From positions 1,426,001 to 1,490,000 of the forward strand of contig JAHRHY010000005.1 in the NCBI GenBank assembly GCA_019671135.1: a DNA stretch of 64,000 nucleotides, read 5' to 3'. The notes below the pieces were generated by a model. It was not told where the DNA came from. It searched no databases and saw only the letters and a list, made by a program, of their open reading frames with translations. The position numbers and the translations under genes are program-made. Below, in pieces: positions 22,087-33,972 of the stretch (position 1 is the first letter of the stretch; each line of letters starts with the position of its first letter). Source of the stretch: Linnemannia hyalina (lineage: Eukaryota > Mortierellomycota > Mortierellomycetes > Mortierellales > Mortierellaceae).

Positions 22087-24030
22087 TTAATTCCTGCGAT
22101 GGACATTGACCAACAAAGGATTTTTCATTGGCAAAGTCAATGAAGGAACAGGCTCAGGCTTATCTTGACCAGGAACTAGCTCAAACTTGAACTTGGACGA
22201 GATCATCATAATAACTGTCATAGCCTCGAGAGTAGCAAACGTCTGGCCTACGCAGATACGAGGACCAGCATTGAAGCTAGAGAACTTGAAGGTGGACTCC
22301 TTGCGGACCTTAGGCCATGTATGACCCTCTGCTTCAAAAGGTGTGCTGTTCTTCAAGGTACCCTTCTCGATCTTGGGATTGTTCTCCTCGAACCAACGCT
22401 CGGGCAAGAACTCGCGTGCTTGGGGGCCCCAGACCTTCTTATTACGACCGATGGAGTAGGTCGAGAACATGATGCGATCTCCGCCTTGGACCTTGACACC
22501 GCAGGGGAGGACGTCGTCAGTAACTGCGGTCTTGAGGTTACGTGGGACTGGTGGGTACAAACGAAGGGCTTCGAGGAAGACGGCGTTGGAGTAGCGCATT
22601 TCCTTGGTCAACATCTCGTAAGTGGGTTTCTCGTCCAGTTTGTCGACCTCCTGCCAGATATTCTTCTCTACCGTGGGGTTCATCATCACCTCGTAGTACA
22701 TCCAGCTGAGTGCCTGAGCAGTTGTGTCTCGTCCGGCACTATTGAAGGAGAAGATGACATGCGAAATAAGTGCCAAAGATACTTGTACAAAGCTGTCACG
22801 TTACATGCATATAATAAGAAAACACAATAGAAACAGATAATGATACTCACATGATAAAGTTGATAAAGACATCTCTCAACTCAACATCAGCAAGAGCACG
22901 GCCATCCTCATCCCTCCATTTCATGAACAAATCCAACAGATCCTCACGTCGAGATGGTCCCTGTCGGATCTGAGCTTGAGCCGCTGTCTCACTGCGTCGT
23001 CCCTTGATAGCATTGTAGGCATAGGAATCAACAACTTGGATAGCCTTCTTCATGTCGGAGGCCTTTCCCGTAAGGTGCTCGGTGATTCTCCAAAGGGGGT
23101 TCATGAAACGCTCGTCGGTCGCGACGACAGCATAGTCGAATGACGAGCCAAAGGTATCTTGGCCCTCCTTGCCCAATGAATCAATATCGAGTCCGAACGA
23201 AAGCTTTGCAAAGGCGTCCAGAGTCAGGCGCAAGAACAACGCTTGAAGATCCACGGGTTTTCCTGCTTGGGCAGCGCGGTCCAGGACAGCGCAGAGTTGG
23301 AGAGAGTGGTCTGTGAAGGCGCCGTCGATCAGAGCGCGATAGATCTTTGTTGAGAAAACGTGGGATGCCGTCTTCCTGTGCATCTTCCACAAGCTGCCAT
23401 CGGAATTGAAAATGCCTTTTGGTTAAAGGATAAGAAAGGAAAGGTTAGTATATTGTTGGGATGGAGAGCAACACTGGGCCAAGACATGATATCCTGTAGT
23501 GATGCGTACCGTTTCCGAGGACTTGTGACATGGTCGAGTTGAGGATATAGCCCTTCTCGTAGTTCTCAAAATTGGTCTTCATGATGTGCTCGAGGTTGAC
23601 GGGATCGTTGATTGCAATGACTCTGCCCAATCCAAGCACCGTCGTCGACCTATACCATAGTCAATTGTGAGAAGCATTAGTCAATGCCGACCAATCAGGA
23701 TGGGTGTGATGGCAAAGAAAATACGACCATAGGAGACTCTTACATGACGTCGCTATCGAGCTTTTCAAAGTTCTCGATAATACTTTGCAAGAAGTTGTTG
23801 CGGTTCTTGATAATGGTATAAGTGTTGCCGATGATGGGCATCCCGCTCCAAGAAATGCCATCAAGATCTGGGCGGGCACGGGTGCCGATAGCTCGGTTGG
23901 GGTACTTGACGACGAGGAACAAAAATGAGAGAAGGGCAAAGAGACCGGCCTTCTGAGACTTTGTCTTGGATCCCTTCAGGATCCTGTCCTTGAGGACGAG
24001 CAAAAGTGTTGCCAGTGTTGAAGTGCTCAT
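22087..24030 (-). CDS. Cytochrome P450 monooxygenase
   Basis: Four exons, 24030-23744, 23649-23510, 23415-22851 and 22738-22087, encode 547 residues; every junction keeps frame. An N-terminal hydrophobic anchor (LFALLSFLFLVV, about residues 30-41) points to the ER membrane. The I-helix oxygen-activation motif AGRDTT (332-337) is rebuilt exactly across intron 3. The K-helix ExxR is in FLEALRLYPPVPRN. A PERW motif follows, then the heme loop FNAGPRICVGQ with the axial Cys at about 493. The sequence resembles the CYP86/CYP704/CYP52 group (fatty-acid or alkane omega-hydroxylases), with LRLYPPVPRNLKTA and GRNKKVWG. The substrate cannot be read from sequence. It needs a cytochrome P450 reductase, which is not encoded here. 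Confidence 0.92.
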
Positions 24031-24724
24031 GGTCGAATGTAGGTAGTTGTGTTTGTCGATGAGTGACGAGGATAAGAAGAATGCAGAAAAAAAAATGAAT
24101 TAGGCGAGAGTTGCTGAGACTAGTGAGAGCGAGGAAAAGGTACAACGGAGGGGAGAGTGGAGGTTCGGAGGAGGAAGAAGGGCTGAGACTTTTTGAAAAC
24201 GGAGAAATGGGAATAGACTTTTGCTCTGTCTTTTAAATAATTTTCTTCCACATGCGAACGTTCGCTCAAAGAATGAACTCTAAAAATTTCGGCCGAGAAG
24301 CCCCTATTCGTTTCCCCCCCTCTCCCGCCTCGGCTCGCTTCATCCAGACTACTAGCGCCCCTTTCGGTATCCATTGACTACAGTACAGTAGTCCATGCGA
24401 CTGAATTTGCTCTTAACGCCTTGGCATTTCTCAAGTTCCTCCGCTTCGGTTACCGAGTGCTACGGAAACGAAAATGACCCAAGTCATCGCGCTTCAAGCA
24501 ACCTATCATGTCACCCTCCCTTTAGCCTCTTTGTTTCTTTGGTATTGATGAGTTTTTATTTGCAGAAAATGAACAAAATGACAAAATGAGGGAGAGAGGG
24601 GTGTGTTTGGATGTGAAAAAATAATTATGGCTGCGGCTGTCAAGAAGAAAAAGAAGGCATTCCTCTCGATCCGATATCTCTAGACGGGACAATGTAGGAC
24701 AAGGGGTGAGGACGAGAAATGCAT
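24031..24724. other. Intergenic between P450 promoter and IDH2 3' end
   Basis: Upstream region of the P450 (minus strand) and 3' flank of the next minus-strand gene. The P450 leader is CT-rich on its coding strand near 24060-24200. A short plus-strand frame at 24395-24589 has no support. AT-rich DNA at 24590-24650 could hold IDH2 polyadenylation signals. Confidence 0.4.
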
Positions 24725-26842
24725 TTAAAGCTCAGAAATGATGGCATTGGTGAACTCAGTGTTGGTGGAGCGACCGCCAAGATCGCCAGTCAAGACCTTG
24801 CCGTCAGCAATGACCTTCAAGGTAGCCTTCTCGATCTGGTCGGCAAAGTTGTTGAGGTTCATGTGTCTCAACATGAGGACCGAGGAGAACAAGAGAGCAG
24901 TGGGGTTAGCCTTGTCCTGGCCAGCGATATCAGGAGCGGTACCGTGGACGGCCTCGAAGATGGAGGCATCACGACCAATGTTGCCGGAGGGAGTCAAACC
25001 GAGACCACCGATGAGACCGGCGCTCATATCGGAAAGAATATCTCCGTACAAGTTGGGCATGACCATGACGGTGTCGGCGTAGATGCTGGGGTCCTGGACA
25101 ATCTGCAAGCAGGCGCGGTCCAAAAGCAAGTCGTCGAACTTGACCTCGGGGAACTCACGGGCAACCTCCTGGCAAGAGGACAAGAAGAGACCATCGGACA
25201 ACTTCATGATGTTGGCCTTGTGGACGGCGGTGACACGGTTGCGACCGGTCTCCTTGGCGTAGTGGAAGGCGTAGCGAGCGCAACGGTCGGAGGCATCCTT
25301 GGTGATCAACTTGATGGACTGGACAACACCATCGACGACCTCGTGCTCAATGCCAGAGTACTCTCCCTCGGTGTTCTCACGGATGAGGACGGTGTCAACG
25401 TTGTCGTAGGGGGTCTTGAATCCAACAACAGACTTGCAGGGGCGGACGTTGGCGTACAAGTTGAAGGTACTAGAGAATTAGCCCAAAAATAATATCGTGA
25501 GAGGTGAGTATTCTGCTTCAGTTGAAAAGGCTTTCCTTTGTGGGAACATCTTATAGGTTCTTCCCACGCTACATGACTGGACGAACAAAGACAAGTGCGC
25601 CATGTTCTTCCCAGCCAAGTCCGCATGTAGAGATAAATAATAGACTTACCGACGGAGGGTCAAGTTCAAGGAAACGTGGCCCTTTCCGATGGGGGTGGCC
25701 AAAGGTCCCTTAAGAGCGACGGTGTTCTTCTTGACGGAGTGGAGGGCCTCATCGGGGATGGCGACCTTTCCGTTCTTGAGGACGGGGGTGACGCTGACGG
25801 GCTCCCACTCGATGGGGACCTATATCATTCAAACGATAACAATGACGAGTGAGTGCCTTTGACTTTTTTTTGCTTCCTAGGTGACATTCGCGACTGGCAA
25901 GAACGCCTAAATGAACAATTGACTGCAGACTTACACCGGCGGCCTTGTAAATCTTGACGACGGACTCAGAGATCTCAGGTCCGATACCGTCACCAGGGAT
26001 GAGGGTGACAGTGTAGTTGCCCTAAAGGTTTGAAGGAGCGGAAGCGACATATGGTTAGATTCCAATTCAGGTGTTAAGATTAGAAATGATCCCACGGTTG
26101 TTCCTCGCCTTGTTCCAGTCGCCTAACAGTGAATGGGTACCGCCATCCCACGCTCCAATGCACACGACTGTAAATTGTATACACCTCTTTGTCCGTCATC
26201 CTCGACTCCTCTTCATTGTTCTCCTTGCATGGGCAAGAGATCCATTGACGGCCTGTGGCACAGAAACTCTCCTGTCTGGATATCATTTGGACTCCAGTAT
26301 GGCTGAGAAGGTTTGCAGCCCTTCATCAAATTTGCGGATGTTTCACGCAGGCCGACGATGGCACCATCCTGTGTTCGATCCAAATGATAAGTGGATTCCC
26401 TTATTCCTTCGATAGGAAAAAAAACGTTCTCATCCACCCTCCAGAGAATATGGTTCCCAGAGCCGACACAAACAAAACGAAGCTTTGAATTGACGGGTGT
26501 CCTTACGTTGGCGTTCTTCTTGGCGTTGAAAGCACCGGGCATGGAGGTGGCAGCCTGGGAGGCCATGGAGCGCATGGCGGTCTAAAAAGAGTCAAGACAA
26601 GGTGTCAGAAGGTCAGCTGCATTGCGAGAAAAGGGTGAGAAAAAAAGGGGAGTGTGAAGAGTGCATGGAGGGAATGAATCGTATTTTTTGCATTGATCAT
26701 AGGAAGAATAGAAAGTGAGAATGAAGGGGTGGGAAAGTGAGAGTGAAGGTGAGAAGGAGAGGAGAAGGGAGAGGAGGGGTACCTTGGCAGAGAGAGCCTT
26801 GAGGCCCTTGAAGGCAACGGCGGTACGCTGGGTGGCAAACAT
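24725..26842 (-). CDS. IDH2: NAD-dependent isocitrate dehydrogenase, catalytic subunit 2, mitochondrial
   Basis: Five exons, 26842-26783, 26581-26507, 26021-25935, 25819-25650 and 25469-24725, encode 378 residues. The first 45 ([20 protein letters not shown] then [10 protein letters not shown]) form a basic mitochondrial presequence. The fold starts with [17 protein letters not shown]. Isocitrate- and metal-binding segments are [30 protein letters not shown] and [20 protein letters not shown], followed by the NAD-binding region [18 protein letters not shown]. This pattern fits yeast Idh2/animal IDH3A, the catalytic subunit of the TCA-cycle enzyme isocitrate + NAD+ to 2-oxoglutarate, CO2 and NADH. 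The regulatory Idh1 partner is not in the window. Codon use is strongly biased, as in a highly expressed gene. It is divergent from RRP9 with about 1 kb between. Confidence 0.95.
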
Positions 26843-27835
26843 GGTCGGGATGAGGGGGGTGAGGGGAGAGGAATGGGTGAAGGTGGGGAGAAGAAGATCA
26901 AAACGAAAAGGGAAACAGACGCTCTAGATAAAAGGGAGAGGGTGTGAAAAACAATCAACACACACAACAGAGAAGACGACGTCACAGAGAGAGCGCTGTT
27001 TGCTGAGTGCTCTCAACTCAGAATTGATTCTGAATAGATAACAGGAGGAGTTTGCCTCAAAAGGGAATCCCGTCTTCACTTCCCTCCCCGCACTCGAGCA
27101 ATGTGCCAGTGCGCTCGCACATGGCCGCCGCTGTCCTCTCTTCATCATATCTCCTTGCCCAATCTCCTCAGAATCTCATTTTTTTTATTTTATTATATTT
27201 TATTTCACTCTCTCTGCTCTTCACTTCCCTTGTGTTTCCCTTTCTTCTAGATATCAGAGATTTGTTAAAGTCAACTTCATCTCTGTCTTTTCTATCATAT
27301 CATCCGTCCAAATGACGCCGTTCCCTTTGTTCAATTTCAAGCTGGCAACAACCCGTTGTCCAGTGTGAAGACACAAAAAAAAAAAAAAAAAAATCGAATG
27401 AACCCCCCCTCCCCACCTGTGCTTACACGACAGTTCACAGGAGCTCGACTCCACTGAGCTCAGGAACAGAAGAATGAAAGAGACGGGTGTGAAATTTAGC
27501 CAGGCAGTCACTTGTGGCTTATATTTGTTTACGATTCCCCATTTGTTTTTCTGCTTCTTTTTTTTTTTTTTTCTTTCCACATACATTTTGCTGCACTAAA
27601 CCGCTGTAAACCAAAGGCAAGAGTCAGCCAAAGTGTGAGCTTCTCTTTTTTAAAAAAAGTCCAAAAAACTTCCACTATTGTTCACCCCCCCTCTTTGACG
27701 TTCCTTTGCGTGTGAAGATCCCCTTCTTCGCCCATTCCATTACATTAATATCCCTTTCACACCTCTCCAACTACTCACCTTTCATCAACACACACACACA
27801 AACACACATCATATACATCACACACATCACACCTC
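26843..27835. promoter_or_regulatory. Shared divergent promoter region of IDH2 and RRP9
   Basis: A 993-nt head-to-head spacer. It contains a run of about 20 A near 27374-27393, a T run near 27559, and a CA/TCACA-rich leader (27780-27835) just before the RRP9 start codon (CACACCTCATGTCTG). No transcription-factor site is claimed. Both neighbours are housekeeping genes, so shared activation is possible but is inference. Confidence 0.4.
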
Positions 27836-30007
27836 ATGTCTGATCCCTTCTTCGCTCCAGTGAGAAAATCTGGTGGCGATGGTCCCAGCCGAGGCGGTTC
27901 TAGCCGTGGACGTGGCGATCGTGGAGGCGGTCGTGGAGGCAGCCGTGGAGGCAGTCGTGGAGGCAGTCGTGGAGGCAGTCGTGGAGGCAGTCGTGGCGGC
28001 AGTCGTGGCGGCGGCCGTGGAGGCAAATCAGGAGACTCCCGGGCAATTAACCCAGCGCCCAAGAAGGATACCGGCAAAAAGAGCAGGACCACAACCTCGA
28101 TGGCCGGCAAGCGGAAGCACCGTGGCGATTCTTCGGACGACGAGGCCGGCAGTCGTAAAAAGGGAGTCGTTGAGGATGACGATGAGGGTGGGGATGAGGT
28201 TGGTGCAGGTGGAATCGATGATATGGATCTGGACTATGGCGAGTCGGAGGATGATGAGGACGACGAGGACCTGATGAACGAGACTGCTGCCCAGAAGCGT
28301 CTGAGATTGGCCAAGAACTACATCGACACGTTGCAGCATGCCGGAGGTATGGAGTCCTTGAAGAACGAACCGATCATCGCCAATGCGGCATTGGAGAACA
28401 TGGTTGCCTCTTGATCTACCCTTCGAATCACTAATGCAACTATGCTTAATGCTTATTTCAATAGAGGATGAGCTCGGATACGACGCAGAGGACATTGATC
28501 GGGACAACATTGCAGCTCGCTTGAAGCAGGATGCTGTAAGTTTCTCGAATACTTTCAGTTATTGTCAAAGTCAACTCATTTCTCAACATGCAAAACTGAC
28601 AATTGATATTTCCTATCTGAAAATGATATAGCTTGAGATCCAGGGACGTCTTCACCGTCACCTTGCTGATACATTCCAGTTCCCCGTCAACGCAGAAACC
28701 GCCATCACAACGTGCAGAGGACACCAAAAGACAGCAACTTCGATTGCAGCGACAGAGAACGGATTGTACGCCTACTCTGGTTCAAAGGACGGATCGATCA
28801 TCAAATGGGACCTGAAGACCGGCAAGAAGATCTTTTCCTTCCCCGGAGCACAGAAGGGCGTTGCTGATTTCCAGGGCCACACCGACCATGTAACATGTAT
28901 GGCTGTCAGTTCCGATAACCAGTTTTTGGCATCAGGAGGCAAGGACAAGAAGATCATTATCTGGTCGGTGCAGGAGAACAAGTTTTTGCATTGCTTCAAG
29001 CAACAGCACAAGGATACCATCACGGGCATGTCCTTCCGTAAAGGCCATAACCAGCTCTATACTGTCTCAGGCGACCGTACCGTCAAGCTTTGGAACGTGG
29101 ACGAACTCAGCTATATCGAGACCTTGTTTGGTCATCAGGACAGCATCACGTCTGTCGATAGTTTGGCCAAGGAGCACTGTGTTTCGACCGGAGGCAGGGA
29201 TCGCACAGTCCGTCTGTGGAAGATTGTTGAGGAGTCACAGTTGGTCTTCCGTGGAGGCGGTTTCATCCGTCCCAAGAAGCTCAACAAGGACCTGCCCGAC
29301 GAGCCTAAGGTGGATGCTACACCAGGACCCGACGGCGGAGTGATCATGAAGGAGAAGAAGACCCCCTCGTTCTTGGAGGGCTCGATGGACTGTCTGGCCA
29401 TGATTGACGAGGAGAACTTTTTGACCGGTGGCGACAGCGGGACGATCTCGTTATGGAACCTCAACAAGAAGAAGGCCGTCTTCTCGATGCCCCTCGCCCA
29501 TGGCTTCCACACTCAACCTCTGGACTACTCTAACGGCGAGGCTGTCCCAAGTGGTGGTGTCGAGTCCCCATACTGGATTACATCGCTCGCCTCGTTGAGG
29601 TACTCGGATATGTTTGTCAGTGGATCGTGGGATGGCACCATTCGTGTCTGGCAGATTGGCAAGAACATGAAGAACTTTTCCCTCCTCAGCACAATCCCCA
29701 TGGTAAGCTTTGCCGTTTTATAATTACCCACTATGTGTAGATGCAGGATCACAAACTATACCTGATACTAATTACTTGTACGCTTTTTTTTCACTTTATT
29801 TAGGTCGGCGTTGTGAATGATCTTCAGTTGTACCAGCCAACGCTCTCGAAAAAGACACTACTGGTCGCCGCCGTCGGTCAGGAGCACAAGTTGGGTCGGT
29901 GGTTGAGGATAAAAGAGGGTCGTAACGGAATGAGGGTTGTGGAGTTGACCGCAAAATCAAAAGACTCTGACGATGCCAGCCAGGACGACGAGCAGTCCGA
30001 TAACTAG
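27836..30007 (+). CDS. RRP9: U3 snoRNP WD40 protein Rrp9 (U3-55K)
   Basis: Four exons, 27836-28346, 28465-28535, 28632-29702 and 29804-30007, encode 618 residues. A linker with conserved NYIDTLQHAG|EDELGYDAED and IAARLKQDA leads into a seven-bladed WD40 propeller (CRGHQKTATSIAATENGLY, YSGSKDGSIIKWDL, GHTDHVTCMAVSSD, KDKKIIIWSV, SGDRTVKLWNV, GHQDSITSVDSL, GRDRTVRLWKI, SGSWDGTIRVWQI). Rrp9 binds the U3 snoRNA B/C motif and works in early 18S pre-rRNA processing in the nucleolus. The odd part is the N-terminus: residues 19-63 are an RGG/SRGG tract encoded by a 12-nt tandem repeat, followed by a basic KRKHRG stretch and a long acidic DDDEGGDE region. It is convergent with KEX1, about 200 nt apart. 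Confidence 0.93.
27887..28026 (+). repeat. In-frame 12-nt minisatellite encoding GGSR units
   Basis: About eight copies of GGAGGCAGTCGT with a few G/A and C/T changes (unit order at 27935-28020), inside RRP9 exon 1. Each copy adds RGGS. The near-identity of the copies suggests recent slippage or unequal exchange, so length is likely variable between strains. Confidence 0.85.
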
Positions 30008-30204
30008 ACTCTCTCTCTTTTTTTTCCCCCTTATTTCATTCAACCATTCTCCTTCTCGTTTTACCATTTGAGTTCCCCCCCCTCTAAAACAGCATTCAAT
30101 ACATTCACAATCATCAGCATAGATCATTTTCTTTAAAATCTATTGCCATTGGGTGTCTATCAACGTCGTACAAGATAAATGCCATTCTACCGTCATCGAC
30201 ATCC

Positions 30205-33200
30205 TCATCGCCTTTGAGGCGATGGGCTGCGTCTATCGCCAGACGACAGGAAGTTCTCGTACTCCTCATCGTCGTCACTGTCACGAATCCCGCCTTCCAC
30301 CACAAGCTCGTCCCTATTCAAAGGAAAAGAAAAATGATCAGTAACCAGGGCAATCCAACTGACAATAGCGGTCGATTCTCATGCGAACGAGGGAAGAAGA
30401 GGAACTTACAGCTCGTCGACAGGGGCATGGCGGCGGTCACGTCCCATGCCTTGGTTGTTACCGTTGTTGTTACTGAGAGGGAACCATTGGACACCATCAT
30501 GGCCACCGCCCAGCTTTTTCTGGCGCTGGTTTTTCCGCACGATCACAAAGATCGCCACTCCAATCACCATCACCACAAACAACAATGCCGCCGATCCACT
30601 ACAAGTTCATAGAAAACAAAACAAAAAAGACAAACCATTAGTGAACGCCAACCTACACCGACCCCCTCTCCCCCCCATGAACAAGGAAAAAAAAGTACAA
30701 GACCAAACTTACTTGGTAGAGATGTTGGATTCAGGCTGACTAATATCCACTTTCTCGCCGCCCGAGGGGACGGCATTACCGGTATCAGACTCCAAGCTGG
30801 AGGTGAAGGTTTGCAGCTTAGTGTCCAGACCCATGAACCGGTTTATCATATCCAAAGCCACCAGGGGCACATCGTAGGGCACCATATGCGACGAATTGTA
30901 GATCAACACGTAGGTCAGGTTCTTGGCCTGCATCCATTCTCCTGCGGGTTTCTCTTCAACCTTCCATCCGATCGACCGAGTGTCCTATTTTTGCGATGTT
31001 AAGAATGATTAGAGCACGTCATTTTCATACCAAGGTCAATAAGAACATATCGCGCAGAAAAGTAAAAAATCAATACCTGGAACCCTCGGGATCCCTGCCA
31101 AGTCATGTTGGAAATGAGATACTCTGTTCCGATATGATTGCAGATCAGGTCTTGCTGGCCGCTATGTTGTGAATCAAGCAAACAAAAAAAAGAAAAAAGT
31201 CAATTTCACATTTGGGGTGCTATTTAGCTTAGGTAGAAGTGTGCTCAGCAGGTAGACTTTTGACCGATATAACATACCTAAAAAGCATGATCCTGGTCTT
31301 TTCCAAAATGCCGGGAAGGAGCTATGAAACAAGGCAAGAAAGAACCAAATAGCGTTGTTGAGCTCGAGTACGTCTTCATATGTAACCTATGAGTGTCCTG
31401 AAGCATTTGAAAACAACTGCCATATCTTTTTCGCAAGAGCCAGTATGAAGCTTTCAGCTTACCGCAATAGAGGGGGTCGAGTCGTCCTGTCGCAAAGCGC
31501 TGCCGACACGGGTGTTGCACTCGCTCCAGTATGTGTCTCCTGCCGTGGCATGAAGAGCCGCCTTAACATCTGGCCGCTACATACAGCAATGAATACACCA
31601 AACGAGATTAGGATGCGACAGAAGACCAAGAGAGAAGAAGGGGAGAAAGTGCCTCGATTATACTTACGTTCAGGTAATTGCCCATTAATGGCAGCTCATA
31701 GGGCCATTTCAGACCGCAGTATGGATACTCATCAGTCAAGCGAATGTCGTACTGGTTGACACACTGGGTCCTATAAAGTTGTAATAGAAGAGGGTGATAG
31801 AAGTACGCGTTTGGTCAGCTCTTATACCCTCTAGAAGACGTAACAGTAACAGGGCACCAAGTTATATCAAACATGACTTACGTCTCGTTGTTTGATTGCA
31901 AGATAAGAGATACAAGTCCCTCGCATATGTTTTGAGTGATAAGGTTCTGTCGCCGGATAGCATCCAAACAATCGTTCTGCAGAGCGCTCATGCTCGTCTA
32001 AGTAACGATAATAAATTCGTGGATCAAGTGTTTGCGTTAGATGTTTGCATACCATACCCTGTCCAGACAGAAATAATCGCCTCCTCGTACAGATCCAAGA
32101 TTGCATAGTTACCAGTAAGGTGGGTGTCATAAGACCGTACTTCTCTGCGAAAGGGATAAAGGAAGTGTACTACAAATCAAGAGTGAACATACATGGTTGT
32201 TAGAATAGCCTTACACCAGATATGGATATGGATTACGAGAAACCACACAATTGTATCTGCGTGTTGAATGTACCTGGTGAAGTGGATCGATCCAGCCGTT
32301 ACCGATGGCCAATCCTTGAAGGTTGTAGAATATCTCTCCTGCAGGGATGTTTTCGTTGTGTTCCAAGATTCCCTGGCCAAAATAGGGTATATACGTGCCT
32401 GCAAAACTCTCTCCCGCAAGGTACAACTATGCAAGTAGAAATTCAAAGAGTTAGCGATTGTGAATCTTGCATTTATGACGACAATAAGCTCAGTCAAAAG
32501 CACGAACGCTGGTGGCCTCAATATGTACTTCAACAGTAGCTCATACATCATGCTGGGCACGGTCGGGGAATATGGCAAAAAACGCCTTCAGGAATGCCAT
32601 GAAATGTGTTGTGATCTAAAAGAAAGGTCGATAGTCAGTGTTAGACACAGCTTACTTCACATTACCCTCCAACAACAAAGAGTACAGCCGTCTATTCTCA
32701 TTCTCGGGCACATACCTCCTTCATTGTTCCGAGGTATGGCTGTTTGGTGTAGCTTAGTCCTGTTCCGACGGGCTGGTCCACTATTTAATTAGAGAATGCA
32801 TTATCAGACATTAGTGAGGCGACCCTTTAAAACCAAAACATGGGCAGTCGATGATACACTTGAGACCTTTGCAAAAGGTCATCCTTACAAAATACTACAT
32901 CGGCAAACTCATGCCAACCGCCCTTGTTGATAGTGAGCTTCTGGTTCACGAATCGGAGAGGTCCAGTTTCTAAAAAATATCCATCAGCGCTCGAGCTATT
33001 GAACAAATGTGAAAAAAGTACGCCAGGCGATTAGAGGCGTCTTTCTGTAAACATATCATGATCGATTCTTTGAAAGAGACGCCTGAGGCAATGTGCAATC
33101 GTAGAGTCGTTTTACCATCCTGGCCCTGAAGGTTTGCAATGAGCAAAGGAGGAAAAGGCGATAATATGAAGAAAAAAACGGTCGTTGGTCAGTCTGCACG

Positions 33201-33972
33201 ATATCATGTCCGTTCCTGTTAGAGTCCAGAACTGTCAATTAACCCGCGACTCGTTACCTCCGTTCAGCCAGATCACCTATAGGTACACAGAATGCGAACG
33301 ATATGAGTACAACGCTCTCAGCGGTAGATAATACCTTGGAGAATTCTCTGACAATGAGCAATAACGACGCCTGTCGCTCGCGCGCACTTACCAGCTTCTG
33401 ATTCTTTTGAGGCCGTCTACTTGTGACCAACCAAAAAAACAAGTTGGACTCCTGCTCCGGATCCAAAGCCATGTGTCTAATAAGCATTGAGATAACAAAC
33501 ATTTGAGCCGATAATTAGCCTCAAGGCCGCACGCCATTGCCACCAAATGTTCCTGTGTCCGTGTACATATAATGTGTCTCTTGTCTTTCTCTGCTTCGCT
33601 TTGCTTTTGCTTGCGTTCCTGCTCCTGTTCCTGCTCGTGTTCCTGCTTTACTTTGGTCTGGGCATGGGGGTGTCTTACCCTGCATATTGCTTAATCTGAG
33701 CTGATTCCTCTGCAGACAGGTCTGGGAGATTGGTTACGAGGTAGTCATCTGCCACTATTGAATCGAAAACCATGAATAAGGATGAGGATGAGGTGAGCTG
33801 ATGAATGACCTTCAGGGACACCTTTGCAATTAGTTTTGCCGGGTGCTGAAAATGTGAGTTTTTGTCCTGCTTTGTGTAGTTCCGCACCTTTCTGTTGAGC
33901 TTGAACGATGGTGAGGGATGAGAGCTGGGCGATAGCGCCGACGGCCAACCAAGCCAGTTGAGACGCACGCAT
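30205..33972 (-). CDS. KEX1: KEX1-type serine carboxypeptidase, membrane-anchored
   Basis: Eighteen exons encode 607 residues: 33972-33822, 33754-33679, 33476-33392, 33276-33258, 33125-33116, 32995-32889, 32780-32716, 32615-32547, 32426-32274, 32169-32113, 31997-31882, 31770-31668, 31576-31463, 31321-31278, 31161-31077, 30984-30713, 30598-30410, 30313-30205. All phases close. An N-terminal signal peptide (residues 1-25) is followed by WLNGGPGCSS (oxyanion hole), GESFAG with catalytic Ser201, SGQQD with Asp394, and NSSHMVP with His451, the S10-family triad. A TM helix at 511-530 and a cytosolic acidic tail ([11 protein letters not shown]) fit a Golgi/TGN type I protein. Kex1 trims C-terminal Lys/Arg from processed precursors. 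Exon 5 is only 10 nt. Intron 10 (115 nt) could be spliced differently, because an alternative donor inside it keeps a frame open; the 115-nt form gives canonical spacing. Confidence 0.92.

Noticed and set aside
24719..25492. Long plus-strand open frame (257 codons) over IDH2
   Set aside because: It is the antisense of a highly codon-biased exon; such genes often leave the opposite strand open. No domain and no ATG-splice logic.
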